Of a stretch of DNA of 64,000 nt, positions 18,363 to 27,709 are shown one piece after another. The notes below the pieces were generated by a model. It searched no databases, was not told the origin of the DNA, and was given only the letters and a program-made list of their open reading frames with translations. The position numbers were made by a program, and so were the translations under genes. Where the stretch lies: assembly GCF_008312835.1 (NCBI RefSeq), contig NZ_VSKS01000005.1:186001-250000 (forward strand), in the 5' to 3' direction. This DNA is from Streptomyces marokkonensis (GTDB taxonomy: Bacteria; Actinomycetota; Actinomycetes; Streptomycetales; Streptomycetaceae). Within the stretch, counting starts at the first letter, position 1; the number at the start of each line of letters is the position of its first letter.

Positions 18363-18514
18363 GGGAATGCACCCTACGCGGGGTCTTTCGCCTCCGTAGC
18401 GTGGTGGTCACGAGGAACGGGGGCCCGGCGCGGGGCCGGGGCCGGAGACGGCCCGGGGCAACCGTGCGGGTCCGCTCCTCGCCGTCGCAGCCGACCATGC
18501 CCGAGGAGAGACCC

Positions 18515-19006
18515 TTGAACGCGTCCACCGACCCCGTTCTCGTCCGTGCCGCCTCCGCCGAGACGTTGCAGGACGGGGCCACCAGCCTCATCACCCTGCT
18601 CGCCGACTCCTCCCGGACGCAGGGGGCGCTGACGGCCAACCGGGCCACCCTGCGCAAGGGTTCCCCGGGTGCCCCCGCGCACTTCCACACGAGGATGACC
18701 GAGATGTTCTTCGTCCTCGGCGGCGGTCTGCGGGTGCTGCTCGACGACCGGATCGTCACCCTGGAGCCGGGCGACCTCGTGACGGTGCCGCCGCGACTGC
18801 CGCACGCCTTCGCCCCGGCGCGAGGCGAGGAGGCCGACGTCCTGGTCGTCTTCACCCCCGGCGTGGAGCGCTTCGACTACTACCGTCTGCTGGAGCGCGT
18901 GTACCGGGGGGAGGCCACCGTCGAGGACATCAAGGCCGGCTCCGAGCGGTACGACAACCACTACTGCGCCAGCCCTCTCTGGCAGGCGGAGCTCGCCGGC
19001 GAGTGA
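18515..19006 (+). CDS. Cupin-domain protein
   Basis: This 163-aa single-cupin protein carries metal-ligand motifs HFHTRMTEMFFVLGGG (about residues 57-72) and PPRLPHAFAP (about 100-109). The fold binds a metal ion or small ligand; enzymatic role is unknown. TTG 18515 is preferred because GAGGAG lies 6 bases upstream; an in-frame ATG at 18497 would place that motif inside the gene. It is divergent from the MocR regulator gene, which may control it. Confidence 0.75.
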   Translation: MNASTDPVLVRAASAETLQDGATSLITLLADSSRTQGALTANRATLRKGSPGAPAHFHTRMTEMFFVLGGGLRVLLDDRIVTLEPGDLVTVPPRLPHAFAPARGEEADVLVVFTPGVERFDYYRLLERVYRGEATVEDIKAGSERYDNHYCASPLWQAELAGE

Positions 19007-19020
19007 CTGCCCGGCGGCCG

Positions 19021-19686
19021 TCAGTCCCGCGTGCGCAGGCGCCGGTCCAGGGCCAGGGACAGTTCCGCGTCGACCACGCTGCGGGCCAGCGGGCGCAGGC
19101 GGTGGACGGCTTCCTCCGGGGCGTGGCGCAGGATCAGGGCGGCGAAGAGGTCGGCCAGGACGTCGGCGTGGGTGCGGACCTCCGCGCCGGCGCGGAGCAC
19201 CTCCGCGAGCGGGATGCCCTCGCGGACCAGGGCCGAGGACACGTCGAGCAGGCGGCGGCTGATGTGCACGATCTCCTCGCCGTCGACGCCGAGGTAGCCG
19301 AGGTCCAGCGCGGCGGCCAGGTTCTCCGGGGTGACCTCGCCCGAGAAGTGGTCGGCGAGTTCCTCGGGGGTGAGGCGGACCGGGGTCTCCTCGGTGGGGG
19401 TGTCCACGCCGAGGAGTTCGCCGACGTCGCGGCCGTGGTCGAAGGCCTCGGCCAGTTCCGCTATGCCGTTGAGGGTGTGTCCCCGCTCCAGCAGCGCCGT
19501 GATCGTGCGCAGCCGGGCCAGGTGGTGGTCGTCGTACCAGGCGATACGGCCCTCGCGGCGGGGCGGCGGGATCAGCTTGCGTTCGCGGTAGAACCGCAGC
19601 GTGCGCACCGTGATGCCGGCCAGCCTGGCCAGCTCCTCCATGCGGTACTCGCGCCGCTCACCGGGTCCCTCGCTGTCTTCTGCCAC
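19021..19686 (-). CDS. MerR-family transcriptional regulator
   Basis: This 221-aa protein has a MerR winged helix close to the N-terminus (YRMEELARLAGITVRTLRFY, then RREGRIAWYDDHHLARL), followed by a dimerisation helix and an all-helical effector domain of about 140 residues. Effector is unknown. It is divergent from the BVMO-hydrolase-SDR operon 115 bases away, which is its probable target. Confidence 0.86.
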   Translation of the reverse strand: MAEDSEGPGERREYRMEELARLAGITVRTLRFYRERKLIPPPRREGRIAWYDDHHLARLRTITALLERGHTLNGIAELAEAFDHGRDVGELLGVDTPTEETPVRLTPEELADHFSGEVTPENLAAALDLGYLGVDGEEIVHISRRLLDVSSALVREGIPLAEVLRAGAEVRTHADVLADLFAALILRHAPEEAVHRLRPLARSVVDAELSLALDRRLRTRD

Positions 19687-19818
19687 TCCTGAAGCCTAGG
19701 GCGTACCGGCGGTAAGTTTCCTCGCGTGCCCCCTACCCATCAGTACGGAGCTGCTCTACTCTCCCCATTGCGCCAGTGTTCACTGGCAGGGTTCTGAGCG
19801 ATGCGTGGAGGCTTCGGG

Positions 19819-21366
19819 ATGGCCGAGCACGAGCACGAACAGGAGCACCGGCACGTGCGGGTGGCGGTGGTCGGATCGGGATTCGGCGGGCTCGGGGCCG
19901 CCGTGCGGCTGAGGCGCGAGGGGATCACCGACTTCGTCGTCCTGGAGCGGGCGGGCAGCGTCGGCGGCACCTGGCGCGACAACAGCTATCCCGGGTGCGC
20001 CTGCGATGTGCCGTCGCACCTGTACTCCTTCTCCTTCGCGCCCAATCCCGACTGGCCCCGCTCCTTCTCCGGGCAGGAGCACATCCGCGCCTACCTGGAG
20101 CACGTCACCGACGTCTTCGGCCTGCGTCCCCACATCCGCTTCGACTCGGAGGTGAAGCGGATGGCGTGGGACGGCGAGCGGCTGCGGTGGGAGATCGAGA
20201 CCAGCAGCGGGAATCTCAGCGCGGACGTGGTGGTCTCCGCCACCGGTCCGCTGTCCGAGCCCAAGCTGCCGGACATCCCGGGGCTCGACACCTTCCCCGG
20301 CAAGGTCTTCCACTCCGCCCGCTGGGACCACGACTACGACCTGCGCGGCAAGCGGGTCGCCATGGTCGGCACCGGGGCGTCCGCGATCCAGATCGTGCCG
20401 GCCGTCCAGCCGCTCGTGTCCCGGCTGACCCTCTTCCAGCGCACCCCCGCCTGGGTCCTGCCCCGCGTCGACCGGCCCATCAGCGGCGCCGAGCGCGCGC
20501 TGCACCGCACGCTCCCCTTCACCACCAAGCTGCGCCGCGGACTGCTCTGGGGCGTACGGGAGTTGCAGGTCCAGGCGTTCACCAAGCACCCGGGCGAGCT
20601 CGGCTTCGTCGAGCAGCTGGCCAAGCGCAACATGGGCCGCGCCATCAAGGACCCGGCCCTGCGCGCCAAGCTCACCCCGGACTACCGCATCGGGTGCAAG
20701 CGGATCCTGCTGTCGAGCACCTACTATCCGGCGCTCGCCCAGCCCAACGTCGACGTCGTGGCGAGCGGGCTGCGCGAGGTGCGCGGCTCGACCGTGGTCG
20801 GCGCCGACGGGAGTGAGGCCGAGGTCGACGCGATCGTGTTCGGCACCGGGTTCCACGTCACCGACATGCCCATCGCCGAGCGGGTCGTCGGCGCGGAGGG
20901 CAGGACCCTCGCCGAGTCCTGGGCGGGCGGGATGCAGGCCCTGCGCGGTGCGGCCGCCGCCGGGTTCCCCAACTGGATGACGATCATCGGCCCCAACACC
21001 GGCCTGGGGAACTCCTCCATGATCCTCATGATCGAGTCCCAGCTGAACTACCTGGCCGACTACCTCCGCCAGCTCGACGTCCTCGGAGGCCGGGTCGCCC
21101 TCGACGCCCGTCCCAGCGCCGTGCGCGCCTGGAACCACCGGGTGCAGGAGCGGATGAAGCGCACGGTGTGGAACACCGGCGGCTGCACCAGCTGGTACCT
21201 CGACGCGAGCGGGCGCAACACGACCATCTGGCCCGGTACGACGAGTGAGTTCCGGCGGGAGACCCGGCGGGTCGACCTCGCCGAGTACGCCGTGCTCCGC
21301 AACGTCCCGGCCGCGGCGAAGGACGCCCAGGAGGACACCCAGGAGAACGCCGAGGTGACCGCATGA
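19819..21366 (+). CDS. Flavin-containing Baeyer-Villiger-type monooxygenase
   Basis: This roughly 515-aa FAD/NADPH enzyme inserts oxygen into ketones or hydroxylates substrates. It has an FAD Rossmann motif VVGSGFGGLGAAV near residue 20, a GTWRDNSYPGCACDVPSHLY segment, the BVMO fingerprint FPGKVFHSARWDH (about 160-172), and a second NADPH motif MVGTGASAIQIVP. Starts at 19801 and 19819 are both possible; 19819 (MAEHEHEQ) is nearer to family length. The stop overlaps the hydrolase start as ATGA. Ester products of this enzyme could be cleaved by that hydrolase. Confidence 0.85.
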   Translation: MAEHEHEQEHRHVRVAVVGSGFGGLGAAVRLRREGITDFVVLERAGSVGGTWRDNSYPGCACDVPSHLYSFSFAPNPDWPRSFSGQEHIRAYLEHVTDVFGLRPHIRFDSEVKRMAWDGERLRWEIETSSGNLSADVVVSATGPLSEPKLPDIPGLDTFPGKVFHSARWDHDYDLRGKRVAMVGTGASAIQIVPAVQPLVSRLTLFQRTPAWVLPRVDRPISGAERALHRTLPFTTKLRRGLLWGVRELQVQAFTKHPGELGFVEQLAKRNMGRAIKDPALRAKLTPDYRIGCKRILLSSTYYPALAQPNVDVVASGLREVRGSTVVGADGSEAEVDAIVFGTGFHVTDMPIAERVVGAEGRTLAESWAGGMQALRGAAAAGFPNWMTIIGPNTGLGNSSMILMIESQLNYLADYLRQLDVLGGRVALDARPSAVRAWNHRVQERMKRTVWNTGGCTSWYLDASGRNTTIWPGTTSEFRRETRRVDLAEYAVLRNVPAAAKDAQEDTQENAEVTA

Positions 21367-22301
21367 GCCGCCTGACCCACGTCACCTCCGGCCCGTACGC
21401 CCCGCCCGTCGCCGCCCGCGCACTGACCGCCCTCTCCGCCGACGGCGCCCGGCTGCACGTCGAGGTGCACGGACCCGAGGGAGCGCCCGCGGTGGTGCTC
21501 GCCCACGGCTGGACCTGCTCGACGGCCTTCTGGGCGGCGCAGATCCGCGCACTGTCCACCGACCACCGGGTCATCGCCTACGACCAGCGCGGCCACGGAC
21601 GGACACCCGCGAGCCCGGCGTGCAGCACGGACGCGCTCGCCGACGACCTGGAGGCCGTGCTCGGCGCCGCCCTCGCCCCGGGCGAACGGGCCGTGATCGC
21701 CGGGCACTCCATGGGCGGCATGACGGTGATGGCCGCGTCCGGCCGGCCCGCGTTCCGCGAGCACGCCGCCGCCGTACTGCTGTGCAGCACGGGCAGTTCG
21801 CGGCTGGTGGACGAGTCGACGGTGCTGCCGCTGCGGCCCGGCCGGGTGCGGACCTGGCTGACCCATCGCGTGCTCGAATCCCGGGCCCCGCTCGGACCGG
21901 TCACCCCCCTCGCCCGGCGGATCCTCAAGTACGCCACGATGGGACCCGCCTCGGCCCCGCACATGGTCGAGGCGTGCGCCCGCATCGTGCACGCCTGCCC
22001 GCGCGCGGCGCGCCACGCCTGGTCGCTCGTCCTCGGCACGCTCGACCTCGACCACGGGGTACGGGAGTTGCGCGTACCCACCGAGATCGTCATCGGTGCC
22101 GCGGACCGGCTGACCCCGCCCGCGCACGCCCGTTCGCTCGCCGCCGCGCTGCCGGACTGCCTCGGCGTCACCGAACTGCCCGGGATCGGCCACATGACCC
22201 CCGTCGAGGCGCCGGACCTGGTCACCGGGAAGATCCGGGACCTCGTCGCCGCCCATGTGACAGCCCCCCACCGCCCCGTACCCGCCGAGGAGAGCGCATG
22301 A
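21363..22301 (+). CDS. Alpha/beta hydrolase
   Basis: This 312-aa hydrolase has oxyanion motif HGWTCSTAFW, nucleophile elbow AGHSMGGMT (Ser), acid region VIGAADRLTPP and catalytic His in IGHMTPVEAPD. It is translationally coupled to the upstream monooxygenase and the downstream dehydrogenase through 4-base overlaps. An ester- or lactone-cleaving step after Baeyer-Villiger oxidation is a reasonable inference. Confidence 0.85.
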   Translation: MSRLTHVTSGPYAPPVAARALTALSADGARLHVEVHGPEGAPAVVLAHGWTCSTAFWAAQIRALSTDHRVIAYDQRGHGRTPASPACSTDALADDLEAVLGAALAPGERAVIAGHSMGGMTVMAASGRPAFREHAAAVLLCSTGSSRLVDESTVLPLRPGRVRTWLTHRVLESRAPLGPVTPLARRILKYATMGPASAPHMVEACARIVHACPRAARHAWSLVLGTLDLDHGVRELRVPTEIVIGAADRLTPPAHARSLAAALPDCLGVTELPGIGHMTPVEAPDLVTGKIRDLVAAHVTAPHRPVPAEESA

Positions 22302-23182
22302 GCAGGGTCAGTCTCGAAGGAAAGGTCGCCGTCGTCACCGGAGCGGCCCGCGGTGTCGGGGAGTTGCTGGCCCGCAAGCTCTCCGCGCGTGGCGTGAAGG
22401 TGGCGCTGGTCGGACTGGAACCGGACGCGCTGAAGGACGTCTCCGCGCGGCTGCACAGCGACAGCGGCCACTGGTACGCCGACGTCACCGACCACGAGGC
22501 GATGGCCCGGGTCGCGGCGGAGGTGAGGGAGCGCTTCGGCCGGGTCGACATCGTGGTCGCCAACGCCGGTGTGGCGACGGGCGGTCCGTTCGCCGAGTCC
22601 GAACCGGAGTCCTGGCGGCGGGTGATCGAGGTCAACCTGATCGGGTCGGCGGTCACCGCGCGGGCCTTCCTGCCGCTGCTCACCGAGAGCCGCGGGTACC
22701 TGCTGCAGATAGCCTCGCTCGCCGCGATCACCCCCGCGCCGATGATGACCGCGTACTGCGCCTCCAAGTCCGGTGTGGAGGCGTACGCGCACAGTCTGCG
22801 CGCCGAAGTCGGGTACCGGGGCGTGAAGGTGGGCGTCGGGTACCTGTCGTGGACCGACACGGACATGGTGCGCGGCGCCGACCAGGACGACGTGATGCGG
22901 GAGTTGCGGCAGCGGCTGCCGTGGCCGTCCAACAAGACCTATCCGCTGGGACCCGCGGTGGACCGGCTGGTCGCCGGCATCGAGCGGCGGTCGGCCCATG
23001 TGTACGGGCAGTGGTGGCTGCGGGGCATGCAGGGGGTGCGCGGCTACCTGCCCGCGGTCATCGGAACCGTGGGGCAGCGGGAGATGCGGCGGTTCGCCGA
23101 CCGGCTCGACGGTGTCCGCACGGGGCTGGTCGGAGCCGGCGGCAACGCCGATGAGCAGCATCGCGCTACGGTCCGTAAGTGA
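22298..23182 (+). CDS. Short-chain dehydrogenase/reductase
   Basis: This 294-aa classical SDR has the cofactor motif TGAARGVGE (about residues 14-22), NAGVATGG, and catalytic Ser (LQIASLAAI) with YCASK (Tyr-x3-Lys). ATG 22298 overlaps the hydrolase stop (ATGA). The C-terminal 60 residues are longer than the minimal fold and amphipathic (SAHVYGQWWLRGMQGVRGYL). It is the third gene of an operon with BVMO and hydrolase, where it probably oxidises or reduces an alcohol/ketone of the same pathway. Confidence 0.86.
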   Translation: MSRVSLEGKVAVVTGAARGVGELLARKLSARGVKVALVGLEPDALKDVSARLHSDSGHWYADVTDHEAMARVAAEVRERFGRVDIVVANAGVATGGPFAESEPESWRRVIEVNLIGSAVTARAFLPLLTESRGYLLQIASLAAITPAPMMTAYCASKSGVEAYAHSLRAEVGYRGVKVGVGYLSWTDTDMVRGADQDDVMRELRQRLPWPSNKTYPLGPAVDRLVAGIERRSAHVYGQWWLRGMQGVRGYLPAVIGTVGQREMRRFADRLDGVRTGLVGAGGNADEQHRATVRK

Positions 23183-23258
23183 TCGACATGCGCAGGGTGA
23201 CGGCCCGTGTGAATCTGGTCGGGCAAGTTCCCCCACCCCACAACGGGAGTGAACCCAC

Positions 23259-23438
23259 ATGGGTATGAAGGACCAGTTCCAGGAGAAGTCCGAGCAGTTC
23301 CAGCAGCAGGCCAAGCAGCGTGCCCAGCAGGGCAAGGAGCAGCTGCAGAACCGCGGTCGCCGTCGCGACGAGGACATGGACGAGCAGCGCCGTCAGCGCG
23401 AGTCCGAGGAGCGCTTCGACCAGGACTACGAGGTCTGA
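23259..23438 (+). CDS. Small Gln/Glu/Lys-rich helical protein (59 aa)
   Basis: The encoded peptide starts MGMKDQFQEKSEQFQQQ and continues as one charged helix rich in Gln, Arg, Glu and Lys, ending RFDQDYEV. GGGAG lies about 9 bases before ATG 23259. A strong hairpin follows the stop, so it has its own transcript end. I recognise it as a small conserved Streptomyces protein of unknown function; a coiled-coil or stress role would be a guess. Confidence 0.75.
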   Translation: MGMKDQFQEKSEQFQQQAKQRAQQGKEQLQNRGRRRDEDMDEQRRQRESEERFDQDYEV

Positions 23439-23477
23439 CCTCGCGGCACTGAAGCGCTGACGCGCTGAAGCGCAGGC

Positions 23478-23513
23478 AGAAGGGGTGCCCCTGGCGAAGG
23501 GGGCACCCCTTCT
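23478..23513 (+). terminator. Strong hairpin terminator
   Basis: Arms AGAAGGGGTGCCCC (23478-23491) and its perfect complement (23500-23513) form a 14-base stem with an 8-base loop. The site lies between the small gene and the convergent tricorn protease gene. Confidence 0.8.
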
Positions 23514-23535
23514 CGCGTCGCGCCCCTTCCCCGTG

Positions 23536-26500
23536 TCAGGTTCTCGGCGGCAGCTTCGGGCGGGAACGGTCGGGTACGTCGCGGTAGGTGGGAGGGGTCG
23601 CCGGGGGGTTGGACTCCAGCAGGTCCAGGGCGAGCCGCACCGCGTCGTCGAGCACCGCGTAGCGCCCCTCGGCCCAGTCCAGCGGGGTGCGCAGCGCCTC
23701 GAGGTCGGGTTCGACGCCCTTGTTCTCCACGGACCAGCCGTAGGCGTCGAACCAGGCGGCGTTCATCGGCACGGTGATGACCGTGCCGTCCCCGAGCCGG
23801 TGCCGGCCGGTCATGCCGACCACCCCGCCCCAGGTCCGCCGGCCCACCACCGGGCCCAGCCGCAGCAGTTTGAAGGCTGCGGTGATCATGTCGCCGTCGG
23901 AGCTGGTCGCCTCGTCGGCCAGTGCCACGACCGGCCCGCGCGGCGCGTTGGAGGCGTACGACACGGGCTGGGCGCCGCGGGTGAGGTCCCAGCCGATGAT
24001 GGTGCGGGTCAGCTTCTCCACCACGAGTTCGCTGATGTGCCCGCCGGCGTTGCCGCGCACGTCCACGATCAGCGCGGGCCGGGACATCTCCATGCGCACG
24101 TCGCGGTTGAACTGGGCCCAGCCGGAGCCGCCCATGTCGGGGATGTGCAGATAGCCGCAGCGTCCGCTGCTCAACTCCCGCACCACGGCGCGGCGTTTGG
24201 CCACCCAGTCCTGGTAGCGCAGCGGTGTCTCGTCGATCAGCGGGACGACGGCGACGCGCCGGGGCGGGCCTTCGCCCTCCGTGCCGGCGGCGGCCGGGCG
24301 GAAGGTCAGCTCCACCGTCGTACCGCCCGCGCCCGCGAGCAGCGGGTAGGGGCCCGTGACGGGGTCGACCGGGCGGCCGTCGACATGGGTGAGGACCGCG
24401 CCCTCGCGGATGCCGGTGCCGGCCAGCGGGGAACGGGCCCGGGAGTCGGAGGAGTCGCCGGGCAGGATCCGCCTGACCGTCCAGCCGTCCTCGCGCGGAA
24501 CGAGGTCGGCGCCGAGGTGGCCCTGGCGGCGCTGGTAGTGCGGGGGGCCCTCGTTGCGGCGGGCGGCGGTGACATAGGCGTGGGAGGTGCCGAGTTCGCC
24601 GAGCACCTCGCGCAGCAGGTCCGCGAACTCGTCGGGCGAGGCGACACGTTCGACCAGCGGGCGGTACTGCTCCAGGATCGCGTCCCAGTCGACGCCGGAC
24701 ATGCCGGGGTCCCAGAAGTAGGCGCGGATCAGGCGGCCGGCCTCCGCGTACGCCTGGCGCCACTCGGCCGCGGGGTGGGCCTCGTGCAGGATGCGGCGGG
24801 CGTCGATCCACACGGTGGAGTCGCCGTCACCCGGTTCGGTGGCGGGCACCGCGCGCAGCTCGCCCTCGTCGACCACGACCAGCCGGGTGCCGTCGCCGCT
24901 GACAGCGAAGAAGTCGAGGTCCGCGACGAGTTCGGACTTCTTCGCCTTGCCGATGTCGAAGTGCTCCAGGGCGGGCCGGCCGCTGGTGTCGTCGGGGTTG
25001 GCGAAGGTCTCGCCGAGCGCGCCGGAGATCGGCCAGCGCAGCCACACCAGTCCGCAGCCCGCGACCGGGTACAGGCCCGAGTACTTGGAGGCGGCGACCG
25101 GGAACGGCGTGACCCTGCTCTCCAGGCCCTCCGCCTCGATGGTGACCGCGCCGGCCTCGCCGCCCTCCTCGGCGTCCTCGCGCTCGACCGGGTCCAGGCC
25201 GCCGGCGGCGGGGCGTCCCTCGGGGCTGAGGGCGAACGGGGAGGGCGTCGCCGACGACAGCGGCACCAGATAGGGGCGGCAGCCCAGCGGGAACGACAGA
25301 TCGCCGGTGTGCACGTCGTACACGGGGTCGAAGCCGCGCCAGGACAGGAACGCGAGATAGCGGCCGTCCCGGGTGAAGACGGGGTTCTCGTCCTCGAAAC
25401 GCCCGTTGGTGACGTCGAGGACCAGCCGGTCCTTGATCCGGGCGAGCTTGATCTGCCGCAGGGACCGCCCGATCACGGGGTGGGACCAGGCCAGCCAGCT
25501 CCCGTCCGGGGAGAAGGCGAGGTCGCGCACCGGCCCGTTGCCGGAGTGGATCAGCTCGGTGACCTCGCCCCCGCCCTCCTCGCCGGTGTCGACCAGCAGC
25601 AGCCGCCCGTCGTGCGCGGCGACGGCCAGCCGCTGCCCCTCCGGATCGGCCACCGTCTCCAGCACCCGGCCCAGCTTTCCGGCGGCGAGCCGCCGGGGCG
25701 CGCGCTGGCCGGTGGCCCGGGGCAGTGAGGCGATCTCGACGGCGTCGTCGCCCTCGGCGTCGGTCACGTACGCCACCTGGTCGCCCGCGCCGAGCATCTC
25801 CGGCAGCCGGACCCGTACGCCCGGGGTGTCGGTGAGGGTGCGGGCGGGGCCGTCGCGGTGGGTGAGCCAGTACAGGCTGCCGCGCACGACGACGGCGCTG
25901 GCCCGGCCGGTCTCGTCGACGGACAGGCCGTCCAGGTGCCGCGCGGCCGGCACCTGGTAGGGGCGCCGGCCGGCCCGCGGCCCGCTCAGCGTCACGTCGA
26001 GCCGGCGCGGGACGGAACCGGGGGACAGGTCCTCCACGATCCACAGGTCGCCGGCGCACTGGTAGACGACCCGGGTGCCGTCGCTGGAGGCGTGCCGGGC
26101 GTAGAAGGCGTCGTGGTCGGTGTGGCGGCGCAGGCCGGTGCCGTCGTACGCGCACGAGTACAGGTTGCCGATGCCCTCGTGGTCGGAGAGGAACGCGATC
26201 CGGCCGCCGACGAACATGGGGGAGTGCAGGTGGCCGTCGAGCCCGTCGAGCAGCCGGTGCCCGTGCAGCCACAGCCTGCCCGTGGCGCCGCCCCGGTAGC
26301 GCTTCCAGGAGGCCGGTTCGTGCGGCGGGGTGCCGGTGAGCAGCAGTGACCTGCGCTCTCCGGCGATGTCGGCGACCTGGATGTCGGACACCGGGCCCCA
26401 GGGCAGCTTGCGGCCGGGGCTGCCGTCGCAGGCGAGCTTGTAGGCCCAGGTGAAGTACGAGAACGGCTCGCCGTGCGAGGCGACGGCGAGGATCTCGGCG

Positions 26501-26811
26501 TGGCCGTCGCCGTCGGGGGGTGCCCAGCCGCAGACCCGGGTGTCGGAGCTGCCCCAGTGGGTGAGGCGCCGGGCGGGGCCGCCGTCCACCGGGACGAGGT
26601 GCACCTCGGGATCCAGGCTGCGCCAGCTCGTGTACGCGATGTGCCGGCCGTCGGGGGAGAAGCGGGGGTGGCCGAGTTTGGTGCGGTCGACGGTGAGCCG
26701 CCAGGCGCGGCCGGGACCGTCGAGCGGGGCGAGCCAGAGGTCGTCCTCGGCCACGAAGCACAGCAGGTCGTCCTTGAGGTGCGGCAGACGCAGGTAGGTC
26801 ACCTTTCCCAT
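23536..26811 (-). CDS. Tricorn protease homologue
   Basis: This 1091-aa cytosolic peptidase of family S41 acts downstream of the proteasome in peptide turnover. Two beta-propeller regions (HPRFSPDGRHIAYTSW, FSPDGSWLAWSHP, FTRDGRYLAFLSW repeats) occupy about residues 1-640. They are followed by the C1 domain with catalytic His in GELGTSHAYV, a PDZ domain (GTGIREGAVLTHVDGRPV), and the C2 catalytic domain with VDVRGNAGGHISEL and the Ser in DEATSSDGDM. ATG 26811 gives the standard MGKVTYLRLPHL start. The gene is divergent from a TetR gene, and two palindromic operators lie between them. Confidence 0.9.
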   Translation of the reverse strand: MGKVTYLRLPHLKDDLLCFVAEDDLWLAPLDGPGRAWRLTVDRTKLGHPRFSPDGRHIAYTSWRSLDPEVHLVPVDGGPARRLTHWGSSDTRVCGWAPPDGDGHAEILAVASHGEPFSYFTWAYKLACDGSPGRKLPWGPVSDIQVADIAGERRSLLLTGTPPHEPASWKRYRGGATGRLWLHGHRLLDGLDGHLHSPMFVGGRIAFLSDHEGIGNLYSCAYDGTGLRRHTDHDAFYARHASSDGTRVVYQCAGDLWIVEDLSPGSVPRRLDVTLSGPRAGRRPYQVPAARHLDGLSVDETGRASAVVVRGSLYWLTHRDGPARTLTDTPGVRVRLPEMLGAGDQVAYVTDAEGDDAVEIASLPRATGQRAPRRLAAGKLGRVLETVADPEGQRLAVAAHDGRLLLVDTGEEGGGEVTELIHSGNGPVRDLAFSPDGSWLAWSHPVIGRSLRQIKLARIKDRLVLDVTNGRFEDENPVFTRDGRYLAFLSWRGFDPVYDVHTGDLSFPLGCRPYLVPLSSATPSPFALSPEGRPAAGGLDPVEREDAEEGGEAGAVTIEAEGLESRVTPFPVAASKYSGLYPVAGCGLVWLRWPISGALGETFANPDDTSGRPALEHFDIGKAKKSELVADLDFFAVSGDGTRLVVVDEGELRAVPATEPGDGDSTVWIDARRILHEAHPAAEWRQAYAEAGRLIRAYFWDPGMSGVDWDAILEQYRPLVERVASPDEFADLLREVLGELGTSHAYVTAARRNEGPPHYQRRQGHLGADLVPREDGWTVRRILPGDSSDSRARSPLAGTGIREGAVLTHVDGRPVDPVTGPYPLLAGAGGTTVELTFRPAAAGTEGEGPPRRVAVVPLIDETPLRYQDWVAKRRAVVRELSSGRCGYLHIPDMGGSGWAQFNRDVRMEMSRPALIVDVRGNAGGHISELVVEKLTRTIIGWDLTRGAQPVSYASNAPRGPVVALADEATSSDGDMITAAFKLLRLGPVVGRRTWGGVVGMTGRHRLGDGTVITVPMNAAWFDAYGWSVENKGVEPDLEALRTPLDWAEGRYAVLDDAVRLALDLLESNPPATPPTYRDVPDRSRPKLPPRT

Positions 26812-26874
26812 GCTTTTCCGCGGGACGGACCGCAGCAACTTATGCCGCACCGACAACCGTGACGCAGGACACGA

Positions 26875-26889
26875 ACGAAACCGTTTCGT
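26875..26889. promoter_or_regulatory. TetR-type operator 1
   Basis: ACGAAAC-C-GTTTCGT is a perfect 7-1-7 palindrome in the tricorn/tetR divergent region. It is repeated 46 bases away. Confidence 0.65.
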
Positions 26890-26920
26890 TTCGTTAGGGG
26901 GTGGAGTACCTTGGTCCTGT

Positions 26921-26935
26921 ACGAAACCGTGTCGT
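26921..26935. promoter_or_regulatory. TetR-type operator 2
   Basis: ACGAAAC-C-GTGTCGT is the same palindrome with one mismatch, upstream of the tetR start at 26976. It probably serves autoregulation and control of the MMPL gene. Confidence 0.6.
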
Positions 26936-26975
26936 TCTCCGGCGCGGTGCGGACGGGAGCGGAAAGGTGAGCGGG

Positions 26976-27575
26976 ATGAGTGAAGTCGCGACGGCACGTC
27001 GCAGCCGGATCACCCCCGAGCGCGAGGCCGAGCTGTACGGTGCCGTGCTCGACCTGCTCCGCGAGGTCGGCTACGACGCCGTCACCATGGACGCCGTGGC
27101 CGCCCGCACCCGGTCCAGCAAGGCCACCCTCTACCGCCAGTGGGGCGGCAAGGCCGAGCTGGTGGTGAGAGCGATGCGCAGCCAGAAGCCCGGCGGCCTC
27201 GCCGACATCGACACCGGGACCCTGCGCGGCGACCTGCACGCCGTCGTCGGGCGTGAGGACGACTGCGTCATGGCGCAGAACGCCGCCCTGATGCGCGCGC
27301 TCGCCATGGCCGTGCACCAGAACGACGATCTCCGCCAGGCGTTCAAGGAACTCCTGGTCGAGCCGGAGATGGAGGAGTTCCGGCGGATGATCCGGCGCGC
27401 GGTCGACCGGGGCGAGGTCAGCCCCGACAACCCGGCGCTGGACTACATGGTGCACATGCTCGTCGGCGCGTTCGCCACCCGGACGCTGATCGACGACCTG
27501 CCGCCCACGCGGGAATTCCTCACCTCGTACATCGACGCCGTGGTCCTCCCCGCCCTCGGCGTTCCCTCTCACTGA
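26976..27575 (+). CDS. TetR-family transcriptional repressor
   Basis: This 199-aa protein has an N-terminal HTH (EVGYDAVTMDAVAARTRSSKATLYRQW, quoted here as the recognition region around residues 33-58) and a ligand-binding helical domain. GGAAAGG precedes ATG 26976 by 8 bases. It lies upstream of, and on the same strand as, an MMPL exporter gene. This is a common repressor-pump pair, and two ACGAAAC palindromes in front of it are its likely operators. Confidence 0.88.
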   Translation: MSEVATARRSRITPEREAELYGAVLDLLREVGYDAVTMDAVAARTRSSKATLYRQWGGKAELVVRAMRSQKPGGLADIDTGTLRGDLHAVVGREDDCVMAQNAALMRALAMAVHQNDDLRQAFKELLVEPEMEEFRRMIRRAVDRGEVSPDNPALDYMVHMLVGAFATRTLIDDLPPTREFLTSYIDAVVLPALGVPSH

Positions 27576-27709
27576 CCGTCCCGCCCCAGTCAGCCACCAT
27601 CTGACGTCACCTCCCCCATTGCCTGAACGGCGTGGGCGGTACCCCCATCGTCGTCGGGCTGATCACCCCTGCCCCGAAGCAACCACGACCTGACCGGGAG
27701 TACGCCCCT

